NCBI GenBank assembly: GCA_014896635.1
Contig: JADBKA010000125.1
Coordinates: forward strand, 1 to 12,997
Reading direction: 5' to 3'
Source: Ktedonobacteraceae bacterium
GTDB lineage: Bacteria > Chloroflexota > Ktedonobacteria > Ktedonobacterales > Ktedonobacteraceae
Length of the DNA stretch: 12,997 nt
Shown: positions 1 through 6,064 of the stretch, one piece after another
Position numbering within the stretch: position 1 is the first letter of the stretch
How the letters are laid out: the number at the start of each line of letters is the position of its first letter
The notes under the pieces: generated by a model
What the model saw: the letters and a program-made list of their open reading frames with translations, nothing else
Database searches by the model: none
What the model was told of the DNA's origin: nothing
Made by a program: the position numbers and the translations under genes

Positions 1-693
1 CAGTGAGCGCGCTGTCTGCTGCACCTTTTTGCGCAGATCGGTGCGGGCCTCGGCGCTTAGAATGCTCACGCCTGCCTGTTGCATTTCCAGTAAACGGCTG
101 GTGAGCGCGGCGTATTCCTGGGCCGTGCGGTCGATGCGCTGGAGAAACTGGGCATGCAGTTGCTCATCGGCGCGGTATTCGGGACGCTCGACGAAGCGCA
201 GCATGCGACCGGAGACATACCTCTGACTCGTTTGTGAGAAGCTGAAGCCTGCTCTATGACGGATCAGTTCATGCGTCACGCTGCGCGAGATGCCGTAGAG
301 CAGCAGGCTGAAGCTGGCATGTTCCAGGACCGAGCCATGCCCGGAAGACTTGAGATTGTCGAAGTAACGCTGTGCCTGAGCGTTCATAGTACGCCTGGGA
401 CCAAAGCTCATGTAGCAGAGCTGTCCGGCAATCTTACAGACCTGCGCTCCATCCGGTAGCGGTGTGGAATCTTGCGTGTACTCAGGGAAGTGCAGCGCCG
501 GATCAAAACCGGCGAGAAAACCGGTCAACCCGGCGGGTTGAGTCGCCGGGCGTGCCAGGACAACAACTCCCGGCACATCGAGATAGGGAGTGCCGCCGGG
601 GCTAGACCGGACGGGTGCATGCAACGCGGCGAATCCTGAAATATCCTCACCGCCAAGTTCCTGAAAAAACGCCTGAGTATCAATAGCAGACAA
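1..693 (-). CDS. thyX: Flavin-dependent thymidylate synthase ThyX (partial, 3' end outside the window)
   Basis: This gene makes dTMP from dUMP, using FAD, NADPH and methylene-tetrahydrofolate, in the cytoplasm. I translated it by hand from a TTG at 693; 231 codons are open to the window edge. Seen: KIAGQLCYMSFGPR at 87-100, SSGHGSVLEHASF at 116-128, and the ThyX signature region HELIRHR (141-147) followed by SQTSQRYV (153-160). The usual motif is RHR-X7-S; here eight residues separate RHR from S156. The stretch before KIAGQ is about 85 residues, which looks long for the family. TTG at 693 is preferred because AGGAAGGGG sits about 6 bases upstream; an in-frame GTG at 738 is the alternative and lacks as good a ribosome site. 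The 81-residue HTH gene lies 83 bases upstream on the same strand, so they may be cotranscribed. Family identity is firm. Confidence 0.93.
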   Translation of the reverse strand, partial: MSAIDTQAFFQELGGEDISGFAALHAPVRSSPGGTPYLDVPGVVVLARPATQPAGLTGFLAGFDPALHFPEYTQDSTPLPDGAQVCKIAGQLCYMSFGPRRTMNAQAQRYFDNLKSSGHGSVLEHASFSLLLYGISRSVTHELIRHRAGFSFSQTSQRYVSGRMLRFVERPEYRADEQLHAQFLQRIDRTAQEYAALTSRLLEMQQAGVSILSAEARTDLRKKVQQTARSL

Positions 694-758
694 GAGAAGC
701 CCCTTCCTGTACCTGGACGCCCCAGGCAATGGATTCACTGAATGCTTCTTAGTCTAAC

Positions 759-774
759 AGATTGTCCCCAATCT
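759..774 (-). terminator. Small perfect hairpin after the HTH gene, weak terminator at best
   Basis: AGATTG (759-764) and CAATCT (769-774) form a perfect 6-bp stem with a 4-base loop, two bases beyond the stop codon of the HTH gene. On the minus strand it is followed by GTTAGACTAAG, not by a run of T, so it may only slow or partly end transcription before thyX. Confidence 0.3.
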
Positions 775-776
775 GG

Positions 777-1022
777 CTACTGCTTTGCTGCGTCTTGTGT
801 AAGTGTTGATGAAGAAAGCAGGGCGTCAAGCGTGGAGCGGCGGATGCGATAAGCCTGGCGTGTGCCATGATGGGGCAGGGTGATTGCATCTAGGACCCCA
901 TTCTTGATCCAGCGCCTGACCGTCGTGTCATCCACGCGCAGTTGCCTTGCAACCTCGTGTACTGTCAACAGTTCTGTATCGTCGTATACCACAGGAGCCT
1001 CTTTCCGGGCTGGCTTGCCCAT
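777..1022 (-). CDS. Small excisionase/MerR-type helix-turn-helix DNA-binding protein
   Basis: An 81-residue protein that is almost entirely one winged-helix DNA-binding domain of the HTH_17/excisionase type. Seen: LLTVHEVARQLRVDDTTVRRWIKNG at 18-42 (the helix-turn-helix), then a wing and the typical closing YRIRRSTLDALL at 58-69. The N-terminal 15 residues are polar and the C-terminal 12 are low-complexity. Stand-alone proteins of this type bind short DNA sites as transcription factors or as phage excisionases; no integrase or other phage gene is visible here, so a regulator is more likely. No Shine-Dalgarno sequence is evident before the ATG. Its 5' flank is packed with dyads (1048-1130), which makes autoregulation plausible. 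It could also act on thyX, 83 bases downstream. Target unknown. Confidence 0.8.
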   Translation of the reverse strand: MGKPARKEAPVVYDDTELLTVHEVARQLRVDDTTVRRWIKNGVLDAITLPHHGTRQAYRIRRSTLDALLSSSTLTQDAAKQ

Positions 1023-1047
1023 TGTAGTAGGAGTGTTTCGGCAGATC

Positions 1048-1080
1048 TTAATGTGAATATTTTATAGATATGCACATTAA
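1048..1080. promoter_or_regulatory. Widely spaced 8-bp inverted repeat before the HTH gene
   Basis: TTAATGTG (1048-1055) and CACATTAA (1073-1080) are perfect inverted copies separated by 17 AT-rich bases. The minus-strand spacer contains CTATAAAAT, a possible -10 for the HTH gene, but no convincing -35 was found. It may be an operator around the promoter or a leader hairpin. Confidence 0.4.
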
Positions 1081-1088
1081 AATCTATT

Positions 1089-1130
1089 TTTCTATAGAAA
1101 CGAACAGGCTGTTCAAGAGTAACTGTTACT
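1089..1130. promoter_or_regulatory. Three back-to-back perfect palindromes, probable operator cluster
   Basis: TTTCTATAGAAA (1089-1100), GAACAGGCTGTTC (1102-1114) and AGTAACTGTTACT (1118-1130) are each perfect palindromes of 12, 13 and 13 bases, with centres about 13.5 and 16 bases apart. They lie 67-108 bases upstream of the HTH start codon, where a repressor or activator would bind. The three sequences differ from each other, so they need not bind the same protein. Confidence 0.5.
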
Positions 1131-1234
1131 GTAATGCTTTGTTCCCCTGCATATATAATAGGGTCCGCTTTTTCAGCGATTGAAGAAAGTGCCAGTGAAT
1201 AAATTGTTGCTGGAAAGTAAAAGATTGAGGATAG

Positions 1235-1310
1235 CGCCCCCGCAGTGAGAAAGCCCGCTGGCTTTCTGTTGTGCGGTATGCAGAGCGGTATGCAGAGCCT
1301 GCCGGGGGAG
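1235..1310 (-). terminator. Hairpin-rich region downstream of moaA
   Basis: AGAAAGCC (1248-1255) and GGCTTTCT (1260-1267) form a perfect 8-bp stem with a CGCT loop. It is flanked by GCGCCCCCGCAG and CTGCCGGGGGAGC, which can pair imperfectly as an outer stem. Reading on the minus strand, the structure is followed by a T-rich but interrupted stretch (TCTTTTACTTTCC). It is a reasonable but not canonical terminator for moaA. Confidence 0.4.
1273..1296. repeat. 12-base tandem duplication
   Basis: GCGGTATGCAGA occurs twice in direct succession (1273-1284, 1285-1296) in the spacer after moaA. It is probably a local slippage duplication. It lies within the possible outer loop of the moaA-side hairpin structure. 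Confidence 0.6.
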
Positions 1311-1362
1311 CGAGAGCTTTGCTGAATCACGCCAGTGCGGCAGTGCAGCGGTGTAGTGAAAC

Positions 1363-2358
1363 TCAGCCGCCGATCATCGACATGCTGCGGTTAGCGCGTT
1401 TGAATCGTTTATCTCCTATGTAGTGTTTCAATTCTTTATGCCAGACGGCCTGGCGAATAACGCTGGCGAGCGTTTCATCATCGGCGTCGGAGCGAACGAC
1501 GGAGCGCAGGTCGGTTTCTTCGGTGGCGAAGAGGCAGGTGCGGAGCTGTCCATCTGCCGTGAGGCGAATGCGGTCACAGGTGGAGCAGAACGGCTCGCTG
1601 ACTGGATTGATAAAGCCGACTTCGCCGATGCCATCGCTGAAAGTATAGCGGCGTGCGGTCTCGGACGGGTCGCCCGATGTGATAGAGACAAGGGGACCGT
1701 ACTGTGATTCGATGATCGCTTTAATTTCGGCGCCGGTGAGAATATCTTCTTTGCGCCAGATCTGATCGGCGTCGAGCGGCATAAACTCGATCCAGCGCAC
1801 AATATAGGCGGTATGGCGGGCGAAACGCACGAAATCCAGGACTTCATCTTCGGTAAAGCCGCGCATAGCGACGGCATTGATCTTAATGGGATGGATAGAA
1901 GGATATTTTTCCAGTTCCGCCAGTCCTTCCAGAACGCGGTCGAGCTGGTCGCGGCGCGTGAGCTGAGCGAATTTTTCGCGTACCAGCGAGTCCAGGCTTA
2001 CATTGATGCGTGTCAGGCCGGCCTCGGCCAGCGCCCCGGCCTGTTGTTTCAGCAAGACACCGTTGGTAGTCAGGCTCAGACTGCGCAAGCCAGGAATCTG
2101 GTGAAGCTGGCGTACCAGGTCGGGAACATCGCGGCGTACCAGCGGCTCGCCGCCTGTCAGGCGGATTTGCTCGATCCCCATGCTGACGGCCACGCGACTG
2201 ATGCGCACAATCTCCTCATAAGTGAGGATCTCAGCTTTTTTTAGCCAGGGGAGACCTTCGGCGGGCATACAATAGGTGCAACGGAAGTTGCATTTATCGG
2301 TAATAGAGATACGCATGCTCTTGATGCGCCGTCCGTAGCTGTCAACAAGTGGCTCCAT
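1363..2358 (-). CDS. moaA: GTP 3',8-cyclase MoaA (molybdenum cofactor biosynthesis)
   Basis: Radical-SAM enzyme for the first step of molybdenum cofactor synthesis: GTP to 3',8-cyclo-7,8-dihydro-GTP, acting before MoaC. Seen in 331 residues: N-terminal radical-SAM cluster motif CX3CX2C at C23, C27, C30; LTGGEPL at 67-73 for SAM binding; the second 4Fe-4S site in the C-terminal domain as CX2CX13C at C258, C261, C275 (FCSTCDRIRLTADGQLRTCLF); and the C-terminal double glycine (G330-G331) typical of functional MoaA. Length is normal for the family and every key residue is present. An upstream AGGGAG about 8 bases from ATG supports the start. No other moa/moe gene is in the window, so this copy stands alone or apart from its pathway partners. 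Confidence 0.96.
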   Translation of the reverse strand: MEPLVDSYGRRIKSMRISITDKCNFRCTYCMPAEGLPWLKKAEILTYEEIVRISRVAVSMGIEQIRLTGGEPLVRRDVPDLVRQLHQIPGLRSLSLTTNGVLLKQQAGALAEAGLTRINVSLDSLVREKFAQLTRRDQLDRVLEGLAELEKYPSIHPIKINAVAMRGFTEDEVLDFVRFARHTAYIVRWIEFMPLDADQIWRKEDILTGAEIKAIIESQYGPLVSITSGDPSETARRYTFSDGIGEVGFINPVSEPFCSTCDRIRLTADGQLRTCLFATEETDLRSVVRSDADDETLASVIRQAVWHKELKHYIGDKRFKRANRSMSMIGG

Positions 2359-2484
2359 TGCTCAATCTCCCTGCTCTCTGTTCTTACTGGATATGGTGAC
2401 GAAGAAATAGTACCACGTTTTTTCGTTATGAGATGAAAGCGGTACAGCCAGTATAGTATGCCAGGTGGAAATTTCTACGTACCT

Positions 2485-2493
2485 AGTATACCA
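2485..2493 (-). promoter_or_regulatory. Possible extended -10 promoter element for moaA
   Basis: On the minus strand the bases read TGG-TATACT, an extended -10 motif (TGN plus a 5/6 TATAAT match), about 125 bases upstream of the moaA ATG. No good -35 hexamer lies 17 bases further up, which is tolerable for extended -10 promoters. A second TATACT lies nearer to the gene. No molybdenum-cofactor riboswitch fold was recognised in the leader. Confidence 0.35.
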
Positions 2494-2601
2494 TATTCAA
2501 CGGAACTTTGCCCCGCTTTAGCGCATATTTTTCGAGGTGAGCCTGCCCCAATGGTGAGGTCACATACCTTTCTATCAGCCATTCTCGTTCTAGTAGCCCG
2601 C

Positions 2602-3813
2602 TTATGGCTTGAGCATGCCGAGTTTGTTGCCCCCGGCTTCAGTGAACCAGAGCGTATGATCGGGACCGGCGGCAATGCCCAGGGGCAGGCTGCTGGCGGT
2701 AGGAATGCGATAGTAGGTGAAGAGGTGGGATGCCGGCTCAAAGCGAGCGATTACGTTCTCGGCAGCGACGGTGAGCCAGATGGCGCGGTCGGCTGTGATG
2801 GTCAGGCCGTAGAGACTACCAGTGTTATTGTGGGTAGAAGGTGCGATGTAAGTTGTAAAAGTAGTTGTAGCAGGATCAAATTTGAGCAGCAGATTGCCGC
2901 TGAAGCCGGTGGCCCAGATGATGCCCTGAGCATCGCTGGCAACTTCCATTAAAGGGACAACTGTGCCACGTACAGTGAACTGGCGAATCTGGCCGGTGAT
3001 GGGATCGAGGCTCCCCAGGCGATTTGTCGCTGCTTCAGTGAACCAGATGAGATCATGAGCATCGACGGTGATGCCATAAGGGTTGAGCGTCTGTACGCTT
3101 TTTATGGCGGTAAGTGGGTAGTGCCTGAATATCCCCGTTCGCGGATCAAGTCTGCCAATGGAATCGGCGTTTAACTCGGTAAACCAGACATTCCCCTGTG
3201 CGTCGAGCGCGATGTCGTTGGGAGCGCTGGGAAGAGTGAGTTGCTGATTGTGCTTGCCAGGATCGGGTATGGTGAGGGAAGGCAAGGCGTAAGTCTGAAA
3301 TCGACGGGCAGCAGGATCATAGTGGCCGATGTAGTTAGCGTACTGCTCAGCGAACCAGATGGTGTCGTCAGGGGCAACGGCGATCCCCATGATACCATGA
3401 GCGCCTCCAGGCAGCGTCAATTGTGTGAATTGCTGGGTGGCAGGATCAAAGACGGTCAGGAAATTATGGCTCATTTCGCCAAACCAGATTCGACCTCTGC
3501 GATCAACAACAGGACGCATGAGGCCGCTGTGTGCCTGCGGTAAGTTGTATTCACGGAAATTCCCTGTAGCTATAGAGGCTACGGAATGCGGCGGTTGAGA
3601 CGAAAATCCTCCTTGTGCGTTCCTGGTAGAAGCGGCAGGTCGGCTCACACCTTCGTCACTACAGGCAGAAAGTGATATAAGCAGTATGAACAGAAAGAAG
3701 GGAAGCAGGCAGACCAGAGATCGCTGATGAGAGATTGCTTTGCTATCTCTCTGGTTGACTTTACTATCAGGTGTAGTAATAGTAAATGTTTTGCCTGCCG
3801 GTTTGCTGGACAT
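2602..3813 (-). CDS. Vgb-like (virginiamycin B lyase family) seven-bladed beta-propeller lipoprotein
   Basis: An exported protein of about 403 residues. Seen: an unusually long polar N-region (about 31 residues), a hydrophobic core, and a lipobox LSAC with the lipidated Cys at 51, so the propeller should sit outside the membrane on a lipid anchor. Then come seven repeats with the family hallmark I/V-W-F-x-E: IWFGE 109, IWFAE 152, VWFTE 209, IWFTE 256, IWATG 299, IWLTV 345, LWFTE 388, each followed by N-x-I/L-G and D-P. That equals the seven blades of streptogramin lyase Vgb. The repeats lack the PHGI-like segments that I associate with the Vgb active-site histidine (here PNDI, PYGI, PLGI), so lyase activity is doubtful and a binding or structural role is as likely. 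Start: ATG at 3813, with an in-frame GTG at 3819 as the alternative; neither has a strong ribosome site. Confidence 0.85.
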   Translation of the reverse strand: MSSKPAGKTFTITTPDSKVNQRDSKAISHQRSLVCLLPFFLFILLISLSACSDEGVSRPAASTRNAQGGFSSQPPHSVASIATGNFREYNLPQAHSGLMRPVVDRRGRIWFGEMSHNFLTVFDPATQQFTQLTLPGGAHGIMGIAVAPDDTIWFAEQYANYIGHYDPAARRFQTYALPSLTIPDPGKHNQQLTLPSAPNDIALDAQGNVWFTELNADSIGRLDPRTGIFRHYPLTAIKSVQTLNPYGITVDAHDLIWFTEAATNRLGSLDPITGQIRQFTVRGTVVPLMEVASDAQGIIWATGFSGNLLLKFDPATTTFTTYIAPSTHNNTGSLYGLTITADRAIWLTVAAENVIARFEPASHLFTYYRIPTASSLPLGIAAGPDHTLWFTEAGGNKLGMLKP

Positions 3814-3921
3814 AAGCACTCGTCTAACTTCTCTGCTTCCGCGCTGCTCTCCTCCAGGTAAACAAAATCTCTGGGGAAGTGCTTACTTGCTTACTTCTTC
3901 CTGCCTGTGGCTCTGCGCTTG

Positions 3922-3950
3922 ATTATAACGTATCGGCACCGTTTTGTGTA
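3922..3950 (-). promoter_or_regulatory. Promoter for the Vgb-like lipoprotein gene
   Basis: On the minus strand TACACA (3945-3950, 4/6 of TTGACA) is followed after exactly 17 bases by a perfect TATAAT (3922-3927). Transcription would start near 3915, about 100 bases before the start codon. The -35 hexamer overlaps the first GTGTAG repeat, so a protein bound there would interfere directly. Confidence 0.6.
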
Positions 3951-3972
3951 GATGGCGTAGATGGTGTAGACT
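3946..3972. repeat. Three tandem 9-base repeats with core GTGTAG
   Basis: GTGTAGATG, GCGTAGATG and GTGTAGACT follow each other without gaps. The first overlaps the -35 of the minus-strand promoter. The same GTGTAG core recurs as an inverted pair at 4023-4037, which argues for a binding site and against chance slippage. Confidence 0.6.
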
Positions 3973-4022
3973 GTTCAGGGCTATTTAAAAGTCAGCAAGA
4001 ATCAGGACCTTCACTCCGGGTA

Positions 4023-4037
4023 GTGTAGCCTCTACAC
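4023..4037. promoter_or_regulatory. GTGTAG/CTACAC dyad just upstream of the SDR promoter
   Basis: GTGTAG (4023-4028) and CTACAC (4032-4037) are perfect inverted copies with a 3-base centre. The site ends 7 bases before the -35 hexamer of the plus-strand promoter, a position typical of an activator site, and shares its core with the tandem repeats at 3946-3972. Confidence 0.5.
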
Positions 4038-4044
4038 GAGAGTC

Positions 4045-4072
4045 TTGACATGCATCGTTCTGTCGGTATATC
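4045..4072 (+). promoter_or_regulatory. Promoter for the SDR oxidoreductase gene
   Basis: TTGACA (4045-4050) is followed after 16 bases by TATATC (4067-4072). Transcription would begin near 4079, giving a leader of about 120 bases. A second TTGACA at 4123-4128 has no matching -10. Confidence 0.55.
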
Positions 4073-4198
4073 CTACGACCAGCAAAGATAACTGGATGAC
4101 ACCCCGCAGCCGTACACAGCTATTGACACCACATAAGAAACAACTCCTTGCATTCGATACCGGGGGCATCAGTTTCGAGGAAGGATGTATTTCTGAGC

Positions 4199-5035
4199 AT
4201 GTCTCATACAATTGATCCGCAAGCACTCTTTACTGTTCGGGGGAAAACGGCGGTGATTACTGGTGGCAGTGGCGTGCTCGGAGCAGCAATGGCGCGTGCT
4301 CTGGCGCAGGCGGGGGCGCGTGTGGCTGTTGCCAGTCGCACGCTTCAGAGTTGCCAGCAGGTGGCCGGAGCGATTCAGGCCGGCGGAGGAGAGGCTATCG
4401 GGGTGGCCTGCGATGTGACCGATCACGCCTCGCTTGAGCAGGCTTTAGCGCAGGTTACGGCTGCGTTTGGTCCCGTTGATATTCTGGTCAACGCTGCTGG
4501 TGGCAACCGACCTGGCGCGACGGTTGCCCCTGAAAGCAACTTTTTTGCTCTCGATAATCAAGCGATAGATGACGTTTTCGCTCTTAATTTTTCTGGCACG
4601 TTGCGTGCCTGTAAAGTATTTGGTCGTGTCATGGCTGAACGCAGGCAGGGCTGTATTGTCAATATTGCTTCGATGGCCGCATTGCGCCCGCTCACGCGCG
4701 TCGTGGCCTATGCAGCGGCCAAAGCTGCTATTGTCAACTTTACGCAGTGGCTGGCTGTCTACATGGCGCAGGAATACGGCGCAGACATCCGTGTCAATGC
4801 TATCGCGCCCGGCTTCTTCCTCACGGAACAGAATCGCTACCTGCTGACCGACGCACAGACCGGCGACTATACGCCACGAGGTCAGACGATCCTGGCGCAT
4901 ACGCCAGCCGGGCGCCTGGGCGAGCCTGAAGACCTGGTGGGAACGCTGCTCTGGCTGGTCAGCCCGGCATCGGCCTTCATCACCGGTATCGTCGTTCCTG
5001 TTGATGGCGGCTTCTCGGCTTTTAGTGGTGTCTAA
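4199..5035 (+). CDS. SDR-family oxidoreductase, probable D-mannonate oxidoreductase (fructuronate reductase) type
   Basis: A 278-residue classical short-chain dehydrogenase. Seen: nucleotide-binding TGGSGVLG at 21-28, acidic D72 in CDVTD for adenine contact, NAAG at 98-101, catalytic N130, S158, Y171 and K175 (YAAAK). The C-terminal half, with FFLTEQNRYLLTD (206-218), TPRGQTILAHTPAGRLGEPEDL (225-246) and the end PVDGGFSAFSGV, is what I know from the SDR proteins annotated as D-mannonate oxidoreductase (YjmF/UxuB-like), which interconvert fructuronate and mannonate; another sugar-acid or polyol substrate is possible. Start ATG 4199 is preferred to TTG 4148 because the SDR fold begins just after it; GAGGAAGGA lies upstream but rather far (about 13 bases). 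The stop codon falls inside the terminal repeat of the palindromic element that follows. Confidence 0.88.
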   Translation: MSHTIDPQALFTVRGKTAVITGGSGVLGAAMARALAQAGARVAVASRTLQSCQQVAGAIQAGGGEAIGVACDVTDHASLEQALAQVTAAFGPVDILVNAAGGNRPGATVAPESNFFALDNQAIDDVFALNFSGTLRACKVFGRVMAERRQGCIVNIASMAALRPLTRVVAYAAAKAAIVNFTQWLAVYMAQEYGADIRVNAIAPGFFLTEQNRYLLTDAQTGDYTPRGQTILAHTPAGRLGEPEDLVGTLLWLVSPASAFITGIVVPVDGGFSAFSGV

Positions 5036-5144
5036 GTAGGTGGACCTTAGAATTGAGAAAAAGGGGGAAATGAGGACACCCCCTGCCCCGCCAGAGGCAG
5101 CCGCCCCTGGACCCCGCTTCTCATTCGTTCTTTCCACCTACTTA
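5033..5144. repeat. ~112-bp imperfect palindromic element (MITE/REP-like) at the end of the SDR gene
   Basis: TAAGTAGGTGGA (5033-5044) and TCCACCTACTTA (5133-5144) are perfect 12-bp terminal inverted repeats (13 with the flanking C/G). Further inside, GAATTGAGAA faces TTCTCATTC. Two compact stems lie in the middle: AGGGGG/CCCCCT (5062-5067, 5079-5084), and CCAGAGGC/GCCCCTGG (5091-5098, 5103-5110; one mismatch). GTC stands immediately outside both ends (5030-5032, 5145-5147), which may be a 3-bp target duplication. The first TAA is the SDR stop codon. It could be a non-autonomous transposable element, an interspersed extragenic repeat, or a large bidirectional terminator between convergent genes. 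No coding capacity. Confidence 0.6.
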
Positions 5145-5158
5145 GTCTGTGGGGATCT

Positions 5159-5192
5159 GGAGACCGCTACCAGGCGGTCTCCTTCTTTCTTT
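5159..5192 (+). terminator. Intrinsic terminator after the SDR gene
   Basis: GGAGACCGC (5159-5167) and GCGGTCTCC (5174-5182) form a perfect 9-bp GC-rich stem with a 6-base loop, followed by TTCTTTCTTT. This is a good plus-strand terminator, and its T tract reaches the stop codon of the convergent gene at 5191. For the minus strand there is no T tract after the stem. Confidence 0.8.
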
Positions 5193-6015
5193 AAACTGCC
5201 TCTCTTCTGAGCCAGGCGATGCCTTGCGGCAGAGCGACCTCAGGCTCCTCGATCTGTGGGTGCCACTTCTTTTCCCATTCTATAGAGATATAGCCATCAT
5301 AGCCATATCTTTTCAGTGCGCTCAGCATCTCACGCACCGGCACTTCACCTGCGCCCAGCAGAACAAGACGCCATTGATCGCCCTGCTCACCAGCAAGCCT
5401 GCGAGCGTCCTTGACATGGACATGGCTGATACGCCTATCGAGCGCTGTCAGGACATCCTCCACGCTCTCTCCCACGCGGTAGGTATGGTGGCTGTCCCAC
5501 AGCGCCGTCACGGCTTCAGAGTTCACAGCTTGCAGAATGCTCGCTACGCGCCTGGCTGAGGAGAAGGCATCGTGTGTTTCCTGAGCAATACGTACACTGG
5601 CCTGTTCGGCCAGTGGTGCGAGCTGGCGCAGCGCCTCGATTATGCGCTCGTCCTCTTCCTGCTCAGTGGGCTGCGGCTCATCTGCCGGACTGTAGCCGCC
5701 AAAGGTACGCAAAACAGAGACCTGGACTTCCTGTGCCAGTTCGATCCAGCGCCGGGCATCTTCAATCTGTCGTGTACGTTCCTGCACGTTGCTGATGTTG
5801 AAGCGGCACGAGGTATCAAGCGCGCACACCTCCAGGCCGTGCTCGCGGCAGTAAGTTACCGCATGCCTGATCTTCCCGGCGTCTTTTACTGGATCGAGCA
5901 CTTCTCCGTCCAGCAGGCGCAGTTCGATGCCATTGTAGCCGTACTGCCTGGCATGCTCGACAATCTGTTCCAGCGACCATTGTGGGCAAGCCAGAGTGCT
6001 GAATGCAAACTTCAA
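5191..6015 (-). CDS. Xylose-isomerase-like TIM-barrel protein (sugar phosphate isomerase/epimerase family)
   Basis: A 274-residue cytoplasmic TIM barrel of the AP-endonuclease-2/IolE-like superfamily. Such enzymes isomerise, epimerise or dehydrate sugars and cyclitols using a divalent metal. Seen: MKFAFSTLACPQWSLEQIVEHARQYGYNGIELR at the start (strand 1, helix 1, strand 2 with E31), and the probable metal ligands E146 (IAQETHD), D174 with the adjacent HH (WDSHH), H200 (HVHVKDA) and E246 (SIEWEKK). Length is typical. The start is TTG at 6015; no in-frame ATG exists before the upstream stop and the ribosome site is weak. It lies 49 bases after the triple zinc-ribbon gene on the same strand, so it may be cotranscribed with it, and converges with the SDR gene. 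A shared sugar-acid pathway with the SDR is possible but not shown. Substrate unknown. Confidence 0.85.
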   Translation of the reverse strand: MKFAFSTLACPQWSLEQIVEHARQYGYNGIELRLLDGEVLDPVKDAGKIRHAVTYCREHGLEVCALDTSCRFNISNVQERTRQIEDARRWIELAQEVQVSVLRTFGGYSPADEPQPTEQEEDERIIEALRQLAPLAEQASVRIAQETHDAFSSARRVASILQAVNSEAVTALWDSHHTYRVGESVEDVLTALDRRISHVHVKDARRLAGEQGDQWRLVLLGAGEVPVREMLSALKRYGYDGYISIEWEKKWHPQIEEPEVALPQGIAWLRREAV

Positions 6016-6064
6016 TGTTTTTGCAACTTTCTTACCCTGTTCGCTTTTTGTGCGGATTTAGTTG

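Larger units (their letters stand above)
1023..1362. other. 340-base gap between the HTH gene and moaA: dyad cluster plus hairpins
   Basis: I see no gene here. The part next to the HTH start (1048-1130) is AT-rich and carries four perfect short dyads, listed separately. The part next to the moaA end (about 1235-1310) carries a perfect hairpin, an imperfect GC-rich outer stem and a 12-base tandem duplication. The 121-codon open frame at 965-1330 (minus) overlaps the HTH gene and has no recognisable protein features, so I leave it out. Confidence 0.6.
3814..4198. other. 385-base divergent control region between the propeller lipoprotein and the SDR gene
   Basis: I see no gene here. It holds a minus-strand promoter (3922-3950), a GTGTAG tandem repeat block (3946-3972), a GTGTAG/CTACAC dyad (4023-4037) and a plus-strand promoter (4045-4072). 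Both transcripts would have leaders of about 100-120 bases. Confidence 0.6.

Noticed and set aside
777..1022. Treating the HTH gene as evidence of a prophage
   Set aside because: No integrase, attachment site or phage structural gene is seen in the window.
965..1330. 121-codon open frame on the minus strand between the HTH gene and moaA
   Set aside because: It overlaps the HTH gene in another frame, runs through the dyad cluster and hairpins, and shows no protein family features.
2359..2601. Possible molybdenum-cofactor riboswitch before moaA
   Set aside because: The leader has a promoter-like element but I could not recognise the Moco RNA fold or its conserved bases.
3946..3972. GTGTAG tandem repeats as a CRISPR or origin iteron array
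   Set aside because: Units are 9 bases, only three, with no spacers and no replication or cas gene; a regulator site is simpler.
4185..4196. Tiny upstream ORF (ATG TAT TTC TGA) before the SDR start
   Set aside because: The Shine-Dalgarno bases abut its ATG with no spacing, so it is unlikely to be translated.
4445..5137. 230-codon open frame antisense to the SDR gene
   Set aside because: The SDR frame has all catalytic motifs; the antisense frame is a codon-bias shadow without family features.
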